From positions 830,104-894,103 of the forward strand of contig NZ_SJPW01000001.1 in the NCBI RefSeq assembly GCF_007860125.1: a stretch of 64,000 nt of DNA. Direction: 5' to 3'. The notes below the pieces were generated by a model. That model saw only the letters and a list, made by a program, of their open reading frames with translations. It did no database searches and was not told where the DNA came from. The DNA comes from Rubripirellula tenax (GTDB lineage Bacteria; Planctomycetota; Planctomycetia; Pirellulales; Pirellulaceae). The position numbers and the translations under genes were made by a program. Positions 41,333 through 50,955 of the stretch are shown here, in pieces (position 1 is the stretch's first letter; each line of letters starts with the position of its first letter).

Positions 41333-42454
41333 ATGCCCATGCCACTTGTGCCCTCGTCGACTCCGCCCCAGCCTGATCGGTTGATTCCCGACGCCGCGCC
41401 GCCGTGGGCCGTTCCCGTCGGATCGGTCGCTGGCACTCGGTTTAGTTTGTCGTATGGCATTTTCATCGCGGCCGGTATCGTGATGGCGGTGGTCGTGATG
41501 GCTTCGGGACAACCGGGCAATGGTGACCTTCCGCTAACTGCCGCAATTGCAACGGCAATCTGGGTCACCGGTTGGGGCACGCAAGTGTTGGCGTACACCG
41601 CCATCGCTTGGATGGTTGGCATGCGAGTGGGTGAAGTGACGCTTGGTTTGATCGGTCCCGAGTCGCCACCGCGCCGATGGTCGGCCGTTTCAGCCATTAC
41701 CGTTGCAATGGGGACCATGATATCGTTGTTGGTTTTGGTGATGGTGTTTCGTTGGATCGGTGGCGGCTTTCAAATGCCGACGATCGGCCCTGCGGATTCC
41801 GAAACGATCCCGGGCACCGGCACCATCGAGGCATTGGCGATGGGATCACCCGACGCGATTTGGCGGGCGGCGGCGTGGCTGTGTTCGCTGCAATTGTTGT
41901 GTCAAATGTTCCCGCTGCCGAGAACGTTGGGGCGACAGACTTTGGCCGCACTGACAGCGATCTGTGGGCGACGTTTGGATCTACCGACTCAAGTGCAACT
42001 TCTCGGTCGTGGCTTAATCGTCCTATCGATGCTGACGTTGGTTTCGGCCATTTGGTTTCTGTCCGAAACGGCAAACAGTTCCTCCGTCGAACGGGTGCCT
42101 CGATGGCCGTTGCTGTTTGCGTTGAGCATCTTGCTTTGGATTTCGTCACGCCGCAGTGACGTGTCCGAATCGCTGCGCGGTTTCGCACTGGCGTCGGACA
42201 CCGTGTCGCAATCGGCGCCGGGTCGCACCAACGTGATCACCAAGATCCGCCAGTCGGCTACCAGTCGTCGACGACACAAAGACTTGCAGGCCGCTGTCCT
42301 TCGCGAACGGACCGAAGCGGTCGATGCGGATAGGTTGGACGGCATTTTGCAACAGCTTCACAACGAGGGTATCGACTCGCTCAGCGACGAAGATCGAAAG
42401 ATTTTGAGCCGCGTCAGCGAACAACTTCGCAAAGCTCGCCAGCAACAGTCCTAG
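41333..42454 (+). CDS. membrane protein with degenerate site-2-protease-like fold, 373 aa
   Basis: About six hydrophobic helices with a GTRFSLSYGIFI segment are reminiscent of the start of M50B site-2 proteases, but there is no HExxH zinc motif. The position where it would sit reads AYTAIAWMVGM. The C-terminus (LDGILQQLHNEGIDSLSDED, then RKILSRVSEQLR) matches the short tail found on planctomycete rhomboid- and M50-type proteins (DUF6576-like). I infer a proteolytically inactive relative. No partner is obvious. Confidence 0.55.
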   Translation: MPMPLVPSSTPPQPDRLIPDAAPPWAVPVGSVAGTRFSLSYGIFIAAGIVMAVVVMASGQPGNGDLPLTAAIATAIWVTGWGTQVLAYTAIAWMVGMRVGEVTLGLIGPESPPRRWSAVSAITVAMGTMISLLVLVMVFRWIGGGFQMPTIGPADSETIPGTGTIEALAMGSPDAIWRAAAWLCSLQLLCQMFPLPRTLGRQTLAALTAICGRRLDLPTQVQLLGRGLIVLSMLTLVSAIWFLSETANSSSVERVPRWPLLFALSILLWISSRRSDVSESLRGFALASDTVSQSAPGRTNVITKIRQSATSRRRHKDLQAAVLRERTEAVDADRLDGILQQLHNEGIDSLSDEDRKILSRVSEQLRKARQQQS

Positions 42455-42548
42455 TCGTCGCCTTCCGCCGCAACACCTCGGCCGCCGTTGGGCTAGAATC
42501 TGCATCAAGATTCCCACTCACAGCCAACGTTGATCAAGGCCCGACCGG

Positions 42549-42812
42549 ATGCGCCCATCGCTTTTCGTCGTCTTTCTTTTTCTCGGGGCCCTCTGCGGCT
42601 TCCCAGACGTAGCCTTGGTTGCCCAAAAAGTGGTCGATCTAGCCGCCATCGCCGGACTGATGGTCACCATCATTTTAAGGATTGAGCGGAAAACAACTGT
42701 CGTAATTCCGGCACTTTTGCCCGAGATGTTCGCGACGGACAAGAGTGCCCATCATACATTTATTTCCCGCTCGATCCTTAGCCAAGTGCTTCCTTTGCGA
42801 GCCGACCTGTGA
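42549..42812 (+). CDS. doubtful 87-aa ORF
   Basis: ATG 42549 opens a hydrophobic N-terminus (MRPSLFVVFLFLGALCGF), but its last about 45 codons are made of the dispersed repeat at 42677-42779. It overlaps the next ORF by 4 bp (GTGA). The opposite strand also carries a short coding-like stretch (tail reading EGPEKKKDDEKRWAHP). The region could therefore be the ruin of a gene on either strand. Confidence 0.25.
   Translation: MRPSLFVVFLFLGALCGFPDVALVAQKVVDLAAIAGLMVTIILRIERKTTVVIPALLPEMFATDKSAHHTFISRSILSQVLPLRADL
42677..42779 (+). repeat. dispersed ~100-bp repeat, copy 1, with inverted ends
   Basis: The left end AAGGATTGAGCGGAAA and right end TTTCCCGCTCGATCCTT are near-perfect inverted repeats. 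The core GAGATGTTCGCGACG is shared with the inverted copy at 59746-59848. Such short terminal inverted repeats suggest a MITE-like element or the ends of a defective transposon. Confidence 0.6.
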
Positions 42813-43078
42813 TTTGGAAATCAACCGCGGACGAACGGAGTACCGTATCGGCCGGCTGCATTCTGGCGATCGGATCGGCGCTGGTGACTTCGTTCATGTT
42901 ATTCATCAACGGTTCGTTGGTGATGGCTCTGATCAGCGTCGTTTCACAAGCCGGTCCCGAATGGGCTTCCAACGCACAGTTGTCGCAATTCCTGCTCTTC
43001 ACGTTGCCGGTGATTCTCGTGATCATCGAATGGATGATGATCGATTACGTTCGAACGCGTCTGCGCCAACGACGTTAG
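42809..43078 (+). CDS. hypothetical membrane protein, 89 aa
   Basis: Two hydrophobic helices (AGCILAIGSALVTSFMLFING and QFLLFTLPVILVIIEWMMI, both shortened) are followed by a basic C-terminus (RTRLRQRR). The start is GTG at 42809. Topology is plausible for a small inner-membrane protein; I do not recognise a family. It lies directly after the dispersed repeat and converges with the YcaQ-like gene. Confidence 0.55.
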   Translation: MIWKSTADERSTVSAGCILAIGSALVTSFMLFINGSLVMALISVVSQAGPEWASNAQLSQFLLFTLPVILVIIEWMMIDYVRTRLRQRR

Positions 43079-43132
43079 TTTGTCTCGCTTCATCACCCAA
43101 CGAATATCGGTGCGGTTTCAACGTGACGCGAT

Positions 43133-44257
43133 TCAAAGCGTAAGCTCCCAAGATCCACTTTCAAGGCCCAGGAACTTCGTCATCGCTTCCACCTCGGCTT
43201 CTGCTAGCGAACGAAAGTCCTTCGCCCTAGGCCGGCCTTCGACGTATCCGAATTCAACGTGCAAACGATCGTCGACGACTTTCGCGTTGGCCCAGCCAAC
43301 CACTTGATCTCGCCACAGTACGGGCATCGCATAGTAGCCCCGCTCACGTTTCGCCTGCGGGACATACGCTTCGAATCGATAGGTCCAATCCCAAAGCATC
43401 TCAAATCTCTCGCGATCGCGGACCAACGGATCAAAGGGAGCAAGGATTCGAACTCGCGAGGGAATTTCGTCTGCCATCCAATCCCTTCGTCGCCAAAGAT
43501 AGGTGACACCCGCGACTTCGACTTCGGCCAACGCCCCTGTCTGAACCAAGGACTTCACCGCAGCTAATCGGTCGGCGCGCGACGGAAGCAAATGGTTGTG
43601 GCTTCGCAGTTCGGAAACAAGAAAACGCTCGGTCGTCGGTCCAAAGACAAAAGAAGTCGTTAGGGCGAGATGGCGATATCGTTCCAACGCATTGGAAGGT
43701 TGCTCGCCCGGTTGCTCATCGGTGTCCGAGGGAACTTCGTAAACCCGAATTCCCTTTTCCCGACGACTGACCCGCAAGTATCCATGATGATGAAGTCGGT
43801 CTAAGGCTTGCTTCGTTTCCTGTGACTTGCCGCCCCAATAGTTCGTCACGGATTTGCGACCGAATCGATCGTCCAATCCACGCGGATGAACCTCGCCCAT
43901 TTCGGTGACCGCGCTGAGAACGTCACGTTCCAGTTTCTTTAGCTTAGGATGCGGTCGATGTCGAAGGCTTCGCCAGACCTCGGGCGTCATGATCCCATAA
44001 GCGAACAAGTAGCCTTCTTCCGCATCCAGTTGGGGGAACCTTTGTTCCAAGTCTCCCGCACCGTATCCGACAACACGTTGCCGTAGCACCAAATCCTGAG
44101 CCCGGGCCGGTGATCGAATCGGGTCAGCCTGGACGAAATGCAATTTCTTCAAAGCGTCGGCGACACGATTGAATTCAGGGAATGAACCAGCAACCACGCG
44201 CCGCCGGAACTCGCGTATTCCCAGTGCTTCAACCATCTTCATGTCCGACTCCAGCAT
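43133..44257 (-). CDS. YcaQ/AlkX-like DNA glycosylase (HTH_42 family), 374 aa
   Basis: A winged-helix repeat protein of the AlkZ/AlkX (DUF1006, HTH_42) superfamily, probably a glycosylase that unhooks alkylation adducts or crosslinks. The catalytic QxD-type motif FVQADPIR has Gln43 and Asp45; the following ARAQDLVLRQR and the Trp-rich WRSLRHRPHP region match the family. It carries the Q-x-D form of AlkX/YcaQ rather than the Q-x-Q form of AlkZ. Possible upstream starts were not resolved; the first Met 44257 is taken. It is divergent from the phosphatase gene at 44418. Confidence 0.8.
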   Translation of the reverse strand: MLESDMKMVEALGIREFRRRVVAGSFPEFNRVADALKKLHFVQADPIRSPARAQDLVLRQRVVGYGAGDLEQRFPQLDAEEGYLFAYGIMTPEVWRSLRHRPHPKLKKLERDVLSAVTEMGEVHPRGLDDRFGRKSVTNYWGGKSQETKQALDRLHHHGYLRVSRREKGIRVYEVPSDTDEQPGEQPSNALERYRHLALTTSFVFGPTTERFLVSELRSHNHLLPSRADRLAAVKSLVQTGALAEVEVAGVTYLWRRRDWMADEIPSRVRILAPFDPLVRDRERFEMLWDWTYRFEAYVPQAKRERGYYAMPVLWRDQVVGWANAKVVDDRLHVEFGYVEGRPRAKDFRSLAEAEVEAMTKFLGLESGSWELTL

Positions 44258-44417
44258 TCCATTGGGGTATCACTTCGTAGAACGAAACGGTCGATGACCC
44301 TAACGCGATAGATTCGATAGGATAGGGCCTTTGCCCACAAAACCAAGACTCAACAATCCTCAGTGCGAGCCCGAATCGTCGGCGCTGGCGCGGCGGTTCG
44401 CAGAGAATTTTTCACCC

Positions 44418-45098
44418 ATGCAACTTTATCTGATTCGACACGCCGAAAGTGAGAACAACGCGCGGGCACCGTACTTGCGAGTCGAAGACCCGGCTATTAC
44501 CGCGGTCGGTCGGTTGCAGTCCGAATGCCTGGCATCGTGGATCAAGTCGCTGTGGATCGACCATCTGATCACCAGCCCGTTCCTGCGCACCCTCCAGACG
44601 ACTCGGTTCGTTACCGACGTGAACCCCGCAGGCGTCAACATTTGGCACGATGTGTTCGAACGAGGTGGCTGTTTTCGTGGATATGGCCCTGATGCGACGG
44701 AAGGCGGCATCGGTTTGGGGCGTCACGAGGTCGCGCGGCACGTTGTCGAAGACGCGACGCGCTGCGTCGTCGATGAATCGATCGGTGAATTGGGTTGGTG
44801 GGGCGGCAAGCCTCGCGAAACGGACGAGGAAGCGCAGCAACGTGCGACGCGAGTCGTGCGTCGCTTCGTTGATACGTTCGGTTCGTCGGGAAAGACGGTT
44901 GTCGCCGTGATTCATGCCGACTTCAAACGCGCGTTGTTGGCCGACATGCTTGGCGTGACGGCTGATCCGACCATTTTCGGGGCCCTCCGCAATACCGGAG
45001 TCACTAAACTGGATTACGACGGCGATCGTTGGACGCTTGATTGGTTCAACTCCGTCACCCATTTGCCCTCGAAATTGATCACTGGTAACGAAACGTAG
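44418..45098 (+). CDS. histidine phosphatase family protein, 226 aa
   Basis: A phosphoglycerate-mutase-like phosphatase with unknown substrate. The phosphohistidine motif LYLIRHAESENN is at residues 3-14. The second catalytic His is in VIHADFKRAL. Length 226 aa is normal for the two-histidine superfamily. ATG 44418 is chosen because the RHG motif should start within the first 10 residues; the longer ORF from 44331 is rejected. The next gene starts 2 bp after this stop, so the two are co-transcribed. Confidence 0.87.
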   Translation: MQLYLIRHAESENNARAPYLRVEDPAITAVGRLQSECLASWIKSLWIDHLITSPFLRTLQTTRFVTDVNPAGVNIWHDVFERGGCFRGYGPDATEGGIGLGRHEVARHVVEDATRCVVDESIGELGWWGGKPRETDEEAQQRATRVVRRFVDTFGSSGKTVVAVIHADFKRALLADMLGVTADPTIFGALRNTGVTKLDYDGDRWTLDWFNSVTHLPSKLITGNET

Positions 45099-45100
45099 CG

Positions 45101-46291
45101 ATGACAGGCTCTTCACCGGACCAAGTTCGGATCGCACGATTGGAATCGTTGGGGGAAACCAGCGTGACGCAACGCAGCGATGTGCTGCGATCGACGAATC
45201 CGATCGTCGGACTGACCAGCAGCCGACTCGGTCGCGACGTGTTTGTTCATCGACGACTGTGTCAGTTTCTGTGTCGCAGCCTGCTCGATTGCCGAACCGC
45301 AGACGCCAGTGTTGCCGTCGCAAAAGGGTCGGCGATCGAGCCCTGGGCCGTTCGCGCGGCCAAGCTCTTCAACGTCCCGCTGCTGTTGATTTCCGTCGAT
45401 GAGAATGACGGTGACATAAGCGATGTCGTGATCCGCGGAATGAAGGTCTCGCGAGACGCTGCGGTCATCACGCTATCCGATCGTGTCGATGCGATTCACG
45501 TCCGCAAGGGCGGTAACGTCGAGCGTCACTTGCGCGATCGCATCCTGCGATTTCGCGATGCATCCACTCGCGTGGCGGTATCGGTTGACTCGGGTGACGC
45601 GTCCCAAGGGCTGATCAAGGACGGTGCGATCGGATGGTATCTGGGTGGACGCGACGAAGATCCCGCGCCTGATTTGCCACTCGATGCGACGCAATTGCCA
45701 CGTGGCCCGACGCAGTGGATGCACACCGACGGTCAGTGGCTGGTGCATTGCACGCGAGCTCGCCAGGGGCCTTGGCCAGGGGAAACTGTCGACCAGTATC
45801 GAGATGCCGTTCTGACGGATCATCCCCGTGCGACGCGGCGAGGCCCGATCGATGCACTGCAGCGCATCGTGCAATCCCGATCCTTGATTGCGTCGGCCGT
45901 CACGACCGCAAAGAACGCACCGGTGGTCTGTTTTTCGTCGCTGCCGATGGCCCAGATTCTACAGCGACGATGTTTCCGGCCGCACCTGGGTCGATGGGAC
46001 TACGAACCGTTTGGAATCGCAATTCGCACCTCCGCACTTATCAAGATGGGTGTAAAACCCGTCATTTACGGACAACCCGGCGATCGATCGGCTATGCATC
46101 CCGAGGACCGCTATCGATTTCAAGCTGTTGGGAAAACCTACGACTGGCGTTCCGAACGCGAATGGCGATCGAAAACCGGAATCGACCTGGGAAGCCTGTC
46201 GCCGGATGATGTTCGCGTGTTTGCGAAGACTTCCACCCAGGCCCGTGATTCCCTTCACGGTTGTCCATGGCCGGTGACGTGGATCGAGTGA
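45101..46291 (+). CDS. unknown protein, 396 aa, paired with a histidine phosphatase
   Basis: The N-terminal ~200 residues contain a Rossmann-like alternation (VAVAKGSAIEPWAVRAAKLF, then VPLLLISVDENDG), suggestive of a nucleotide-binding or SLOG-like fold. The C-terminal ~120 residues (CFSSLPMAQI, GRWDYEPFGIAIR, YRFQAVGKTYDW, WRSKTGIDL) resemble the DUF2971-type fold. No catalytic motif is sure. ATG 45101 is 2 bp after the phosphatase stop. The pairing suggests the phosphatase acts on a product of this protein or the reverse, which is inference only. Confidence 0.6.
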   Translation: MTGSSPDQVRIARLESLGETSVTQRSDVLRSTNPIVGLTSSRLGRDVFVHRRLCQFLCRSLLDCRTADASVAVAKGSAIEPWAVRAAKLFNVPLLLISVDENDGDISDVVIRGMKVSRDAAVITLSDRVDAIHVRKGGNVERHLRDRILRFRDASTRVAVSVDSGDASQGLIKDGAIGWYLGGRDEDPAPDLPLDATQLPRGPTQWMHTDGQWLVHCTRARQGPWPGETVDQYRDAVLTDHPRATRRGPIDALQRIVQSRSLIASAVTTAKNAPVVCFSSLPMAQILQRRCFRPHLGRWDYEPFGIAIRTSALIKMGVKPVIYGQPGDRSAMHPEDRYRFQAVGKTYDWRSEREWRSKTGIDLGSLSPDDVRVFAKTSTQARDSLHGCPWPVTWIE

Positions 46292-46402
46292 CTCTTTTGA
46301 AACGGTCAAAAGGAAACACATCGCGAACACAACAGTCCGTTCATTCCATGGGGTATCATCGAACCCGTCGTACTTTGGCGCGTTGGAAGAGAGGGAAGGG
46401 AA

Positions 46403-48178
46403 ATGAGCGAGACATTTCAAATTGCCTGTACCGAGTGCAAACAACGCCTGAAGGTGCGTCAATCGGCTCGAGGCAAGGTGGTCGCCTGTCCGAAGTGCAA
46501 AACGAGAGTACGCATTCCTTTGGCGAAGCCCGATCGTCCGTCGTACCCTTCGACACCCCAAGCAAACCTTCCAAAACAATCTCGGCAACAGCAGTCACCT
46601 CCGACCGCCGGCGCGCTGCAACCAACGAACACGCCCGCGCCAGGCAAGATGGCGAGCAAAGACGACGAAGACTTGCCGGTGGGTAAATTGTTGGGCAGTG
46701 TTTCCATTCCATCGCCCGAGTCGTTCGACTTTGGTGCAGTACCGCAGACCGAAGCCCAGCACGCCGATCAGCCCGATGACTTCTTTGGCATCGCGATGCC
46801 GCCCGCCCAAGCAACACCGTTTGTCGCACCAAAATCGCGGTCCGCGACAACACCGGCCATCGCCCCGGGGTCGACGCCCAAAGCAATTCAACAAGATTTG
46901 TCAAAGGTCATCACCCAGCAACTGACGGGCAGCATTCCCAACCACCGCGTTTCGCTGGGTTACCGGATCGGATTGTCGGTCAACGCAGTCTTTATGTTGA
47001 TGCTGCCGATGGCCTATCTCGGTTTGATTTTGCTAAGCATCTATGGCATGTATCACTACACGTTTGACGTGATGCCGACGATGCTGCAGCGATTGCCACG
47101 CGGACGTGTGGCGATCATTGCGATGGCACTTTATTTGACGCCGATCATCGCCGGCATCACCGTGATCATCTTCATGATCAAGCCCATCTTTGTTGCCATC
47201 ATTCAGCCCGGTGACCCTAGAAAGCGTTCGATCAATCGCGAAAATGAACCGTTACTGTTTGAATTGGTAGACCGCATTTGCGATGTCACTGGCGCACCGA
47301 AGCCCACTCGCATCGACGTCGATAGTGAAGTGAACGCGTCGGCATCGTACGGCCGAGGGCTGCGAAGTCTGTTCAGCAACGATCTGGTTCTGACGATCGG
47401 TGTCCCGCTTGTCGCCGGTTTGAACTCGCGAGAGTTTGCCGGAGTGCTGGCCCATGAATTTGGGCATTTTTCGCAAGGCGCGGGAATGCGAGCGAGTTAC
47501 CTGATTCGTTCCATCAATCTGTGGTTCGCGCGAGTCGTCTACCAGCGTGACGGATTGGACGAAGCCCTGGACGAAGCGATTGCCGAGAGTGAAAACGGAT
47601 TCGGGCTGATCCTGTTGGTCGCCAAGTTGTGCGTGACGCTTGTCCGGGGCGTGATGTGGGTGTTCATGATGATCGCCCACGCAACAAGTTGCTTTTTGAT
47701 GCGACAAATGGAATTCGACGCCGATCGCTATGAAGCATTCGTCAGCGGAAGCGACACGTTTGCGTCCACAAGCCGGTCGATGCGACTTCTGGGGCACGCG
47801 CAACATGCGGCCATGATCGGTTTGACCGACTTGATCGACAAAGCAGTGATGATCGATGATCTGCCCAAGATGATCAGTGTGCTCGAGCGTTCGATGGCCC
47901 AGAAGTCGCGCCAAAGAATCTTGGACGGCGGCGAGAACGAACGAACGGGCTTGTTCGATTCGCACCCTTGTGATGCCGAGCGGGTCGTGGCTGCGGCGAA
48001 ATGGAATGCGCCGGGCATGTGGACCGTCGAGCGACCGGCTCGCGATTTATTTCGGCACTACGACGGGCTTTGCCGCGGCGTCACGCAAGACTTCTATCGC
48101 AATCAAATCGGCCGTTTGATCGACCCGAACGAGCTTCAGCCCGTCGAGCAGCATCTGGCGGGCTTTTCGGCTTGGTGA
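46403..48178 (+). CDS. M48-family membrane metalloprotease with N-terminal zinc ribbon, 591 aa
   Basis: A probable membrane-bound peptidase. The N-terminal zinc ribbon has CTEC and CPKC (about residues 9-33), then a Gln/Pro-rich linker to about 170. Hydrophobic helices at about 195-220 and 235-265 lead to the M48 domain with HEFGH at 351-355 and the downstream metal ligand EFDADRYEAF. The M48 family includes HtpX/BepA-type quality-control proteases. Start ATG 46403 has a purine-rich GGAAGGGAA site just upstream. The linker fits a planctomycete-specific fusion. Confidence 0.87.
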   Translation: MSETFQIACTECKQRLKVRQSARGKVVACPKCKTRVRIPLAKPDRPSYPSTPQANLPKQSRQQQSPPTAGALQPTNTPAPGKMASKDDEDLPVGKLLGSVSIPSPESFDFGAVPQTEAQHADQPDDFFGIAMPPAQATPFVAPKSRSATTPAIAPGSTPKAIQQDLSKVITQQLTGSIPNHRVSLGYRIGLSVNAVFMLMLPMAYLGLILLSIYGMYHYTFDVMPTMLQRLPRGRVAIIAMALYLTPIIAGITVIIFMIKPIFVAIIQPGDPRKRSINRENEPLLFELVDRICDVTGAPKPTRIDVDSEVNASASYGRGLRSLFSNDLVLTIGVPLVAGLNSREFAGVLAHEFGHFSQGAGMRASYLIRSINLWFARVVYQRDGLDEALDEAIAESENGFGLILLVAKLCVTLVRGVMWVFMMIAHATSCFLMRQMEFDADRYEAFVSGSDTFASTSRSMRLLGHAQHAAMIGLTDLIDKAVMIDDLPKMISVLERSMAQKSRQRILDGGENERTGLFDSHPCDAERVVAAAKWNAPGMWTVERPARDLFRHYDGLCRGVTQDFYRNQIGRLIDPNELQPVEQHLAGFSAW

Positions 48179-48271
48179 CCAGCCCGGGGGTCCCCGCCTA
48201 CGTCCATCACCGGCGGGAGCCTATAATTCGGACGATATCCGCTTTTTCGCCCGTTCGAAGGAACCCGACCG

Positions 48272-49429
48272 TTGACGACTGACAACCTAGTCAAGCTGAA
48301 TGCCAATCCCAAAATGGTTCACGAATTGGCACCGTACAAGACGCTCAGCAGCGACGAACTGAACACTCGCATTTCGGCGGTTCGTGAACAACTTGGCGAG
48401 CGTCTGTTGATTCTGGGGCATCACTACCAGCAAGACGAAGTCATTGCCCAAACCGACCTGCGCGGCGACTCGTACAAGTTGTCCGAGATGGCGGCGGCAA
48501 GTAAGGCGTGCCGAACGATCGTGTTCTGTGGCGTTCACTTCATGGCCGAAACGGCTGACATTTTGGCGAATCGTCCGGAGAAAGTTGCCGAACGCGACGG
48601 GGCGAAAGTGACCGTGATCCTGCCGGACATGGCGGCGGGTTGTTCGATGGCCGACATGGCCGGCATTGCGCAGGTTGAAGCGGCTTGGGCCGACATGGCG
48701 GAGGTGATCGATACGAAAAAAGTCATTCCGGTGACATACATCAACAGCGCGGCAAGTTTGAAAGCGTTCTGTGGTCGCAACGGCGGCATCGTTTGCACCA
48801 GCAGCAACGCGGCGGCCGTTTTGGATTGGGCATTCGCGCGTGGCGAACGCGTGTTCTTCTTTCCCGACCAACACCTCGGTCGAAACACCGCATTAAAGAT
48901 GGACATCACCGAAGAACAGATGCCCGTGTGGGATCCGTACGCGCTGGAGATGGGCGGCAACACCGACGAGCAAATCCAAAACAGTAGAGTGATTCTATGG
49001 AAGGGGCACTGCAGTGTTCACCAGATGTTTCGCGCCGAACATGTACACGGTTTCCGCAAACAGCATCCCGGCATCCAAATTTTGGTGCACCCCGAGTGTC
49101 CGCGCGAAGTCAATGACTTGGCCGACATCTCTGGCAGCACCGGGAAGATCATCGACACCGTTCGCAAATCGCCGGCGGGCACCAAGTGGGCGATCGGGAC
49201 GGAGTTACACCTGGTCAATCGATTGAAGGCCGAACATCCCGAGCAAGAGATTCACTTTCTTAGCCCCGTCCTATGCATGTGCGCAACGATGTATCGCATC
49301 GACTTGCCCCACTTGTGCTGGACGCTCGAGAACTTACGTGACGGGGCGGTCGTGAACGAAATCAAGGTCGACGACGAAACCACCAAGTGGAGTTTGATCG
49401 CGTTGGAACGAATGTTGGCCGTCAAGTAA
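48272..49429 (+). CDS. nadA: quinolinate synthase A
   Basis: It condenses iminoaspartate with dihydroxyacetone phosphate to quinolinate, the first committed step of de novo NAD synthesis. The NadA motifs LILGHHYQQDEV, CGVHFMAETAD, ILPDMAAGCSMADM, HPECPREV and CMCATMYRI are all present, supplying the three cysteines of the [4Fe-4S] cluster. The start is TTG at 48272 (LTTDNLVKL), since no ATG fits. At 385 aa it is near the usual size. The partner nadB is not in the window. Confidence 0.95.
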   Translation: MTTDNLVKLNANPKMVHELAPYKTLSSDELNTRISAVREQLGERLLILGHHYQQDEVIAQTDLRGDSYKLSEMAAASKACRTIVFCGVHFMAETADILANRPEKVAERDGAKVTVILPDMAAGCSMADMAGIAQVEAAWADMAEVIDTKKVIPVTYINSAASLKAFCGRNGGIVCTSSNAAAVLDWAFARGERVFFFPDQHLGRNTALKMDITEEQMPVWDPYALEMGGNTDEQIQNSRVILWKGHCSVHQMFRAEHVHGFRKQHPGIQILVHPECPREVNDLADISGSTGKIIDTVRKSPAGTKWAIGTELHLVNRLKAEHPEQEIHFLSPVLCMCATMYRIDLPHLCWTLENLRDGAVVNEIKVDDETTKWSLIALERMLAVK

Positions 49430-49510
49430 CGGGCCAGCCAACGTGGTCCCGCAACTCCGTTCGCGGAACGGAAACGGCAAAGCAGTTTACGTAGGTAAAA
49501 AGTACACCCA

Positions 49511-49545
49511 GCGAACGGAGTCGCAGGGCCACATAGGGTTACCCG
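49511..49545 (+). repeat. solo partial copy of the 117-bp palindromic repeat
   Basis: GCGAACGGAGTCGCAGGGCC continues with ACATAGGGTTACCCG, matching the GAGCGGAGTCGCGGG and GTAGGGTTGCCCG part of the units at 61211-61768. It lies in the 120 bp between nadA and the M64 gene; CTCCGTTCGCGG at about 49455 also fits. Confidence 0.6.
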
Positions 49546-49552
49546 AATACTT

Positions 49553-50806
49553 CTACTTCTTGCGGCGATGGCGGATTGCGATTGGTAAGGCTAACGCAAT
49601 CGAAAAGAACGCCAACGAACTCGGCTCAGGCACAGCGACGACCTGCAAGTTCCACGAAACCGTCTGTGACAACTGTGACGGATCCGAACGCCACCAATCG
49701 AAGCTTCCACCGGTGAAGGATGAATCCAACAGACTGTCGTAGGCTCGAGCCGACAGCGTGTAGTCACCGCTAGCGAGTCCCAGCGACGCGATGTCAAGCA
49801 TCGTTCCCGTCATTCCGCTGTCGACACCATCGATCAACCATTGGACGTTGATGACGCTGTCGTCGATCACGTCGACCCAAGCGTCATCGGAAATCGACAG
49901 CGTAAACTCGGTGTTCAGCCAATCGTCCAACGGATCGACCTCGTCATAAATCTTTGCGATGAAAGCTTCGCGACCGACGGCGTCCAGCGGCCGATTCAAG
50001 TTTCGCATCAGCGAGTTATTTGACGGCCTATAGATGCCTTGTTCAAAATAGCGGCCGCCTTCGTAGTAACCGATCGGTCCAATGTTGTTGTCGGGGTCGT
50101 CGTATCCGACCCATCGATCCCACTTTCCCGTGTTGGGGTTGGCAGTCACGTTCACTTCGCTCGGTTCGCTGCCCGATGCTACCGTACCGGCGGTGAAATA
50201 CTCATCGGCCAACCTTGCAAACGAATGGCCGACTTCGTGAACGGCGACTTCGCGAGCGCTTCCGTTGCCACCGGCGTACACGGCCCACTGGCCACCACCG
50301 CCACCGTATTTCGCGTTGTTGACAATGCCGATTCGCATATCAACGTCGATTCCCGTTCCCGCGATCGCAGTGTTCACCGCCGCGTTAGCAAGCGAGGTGC
50401 TGAAGTACAGTAGCCGGTCGACGCCTCCGCCGAACGCGTAACTCGAATTCAACGCCGTATCGCGAACGATCCCGTTGATCGGATCATCGGCGCCGGATTC
50501 GTTGCTGATCACATCGACGCGGTGCAGGTTGAAAAAATTCTGGTAACGCGGAAAAGGATCCTTGCTGCCGAAAAAATAACTGACCGCCGAATCGATGTGG
50601 GCGGAATACGTCGTATTGATTTCCCCGGCCGTGTACCCGTCACCGATGAATACTAAATCGACGCGATTGGATGATTCACCACTCCGCGCAAGCGTCGTCA
50701 ACTCAGCGGCGGCAACGGGGTTGTTGGATACCGATGGTATCGCAGACCAAAAAAACGACATCACAAAGAGCGGCATCAAACTTGGACGCATAGCAATTGA
50801 ACGCAT
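49553..50806 (-). CDS. M64-family metallopeptidase with PEP-CTERM tail, 417 aa
   Basis: A secreted zinc peptidase of the IgA-peptidase M64 family. Signal peptide about residues 1-34 (ends VAAA). The active site VAVHEVGHSFARLADEY holds the zinc His pair and Glu. The domain VDLVFIGDGYTAGE is typical of M64. The last 28 residues are a PEP-CTERM signal (VPEPSSLAFFSIALALPI, then RHRRKK). The start may also be the Met at 50791 (MRPSLMPLF). It is a likely exosortase client, making it a cell-surface or EPS-bound protease. Substrate unknown. Confidence 0.88.
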   Translation of the reverse strand: MRSIAMRPSLMPLFVMSFFWSAIPSVSNNPVAAAELTTLARSGESSNRVDLVFIGDGYTAGEINTTYSAHIDSAVSYFFGSKDPFPRYQNFFNLHRVDVISNESGADDPINGIVRDTALNSSYAFGGGVDRLLYFSTSLANAAVNTAIAGTGIDVDMRIGIVNNAKYGGGGGQWAVYAGGNGSAREVAVHEVGHSFARLADEYFTAGTVASGSEPSEVNVTANPNTGKWDRWVGYDDPDNNIGPIGYYEGGRYFEQGIYRPSNNSLMRNLNRPLDAVGREAFIAKIYDEVDPLDDWLNTEFTLSISDDAWVDVIDDSVINVQWLIDGVDSGMTGTMLDIASLGLASGDYTLSARAYDSLLDSSFTGGSFDWWRSDPSQLSQTVSWNLQVVAVPEPSSLAFFSIALALPIAIRHRRKK

Positions 50807-50955
50807 AGCAGTTGGGTTCCACGATAGAATGCGAGATGAGAGAGCGAACGCGGGTCGCGCTTAGGAAAGTCTAACGGGCTGACGTTCGCGAAGATACCTC
50901 GATCACCATCGTCCCAGAGGTATCCGAATCCCCCATCCCCATGCGAGGTCCTGCT

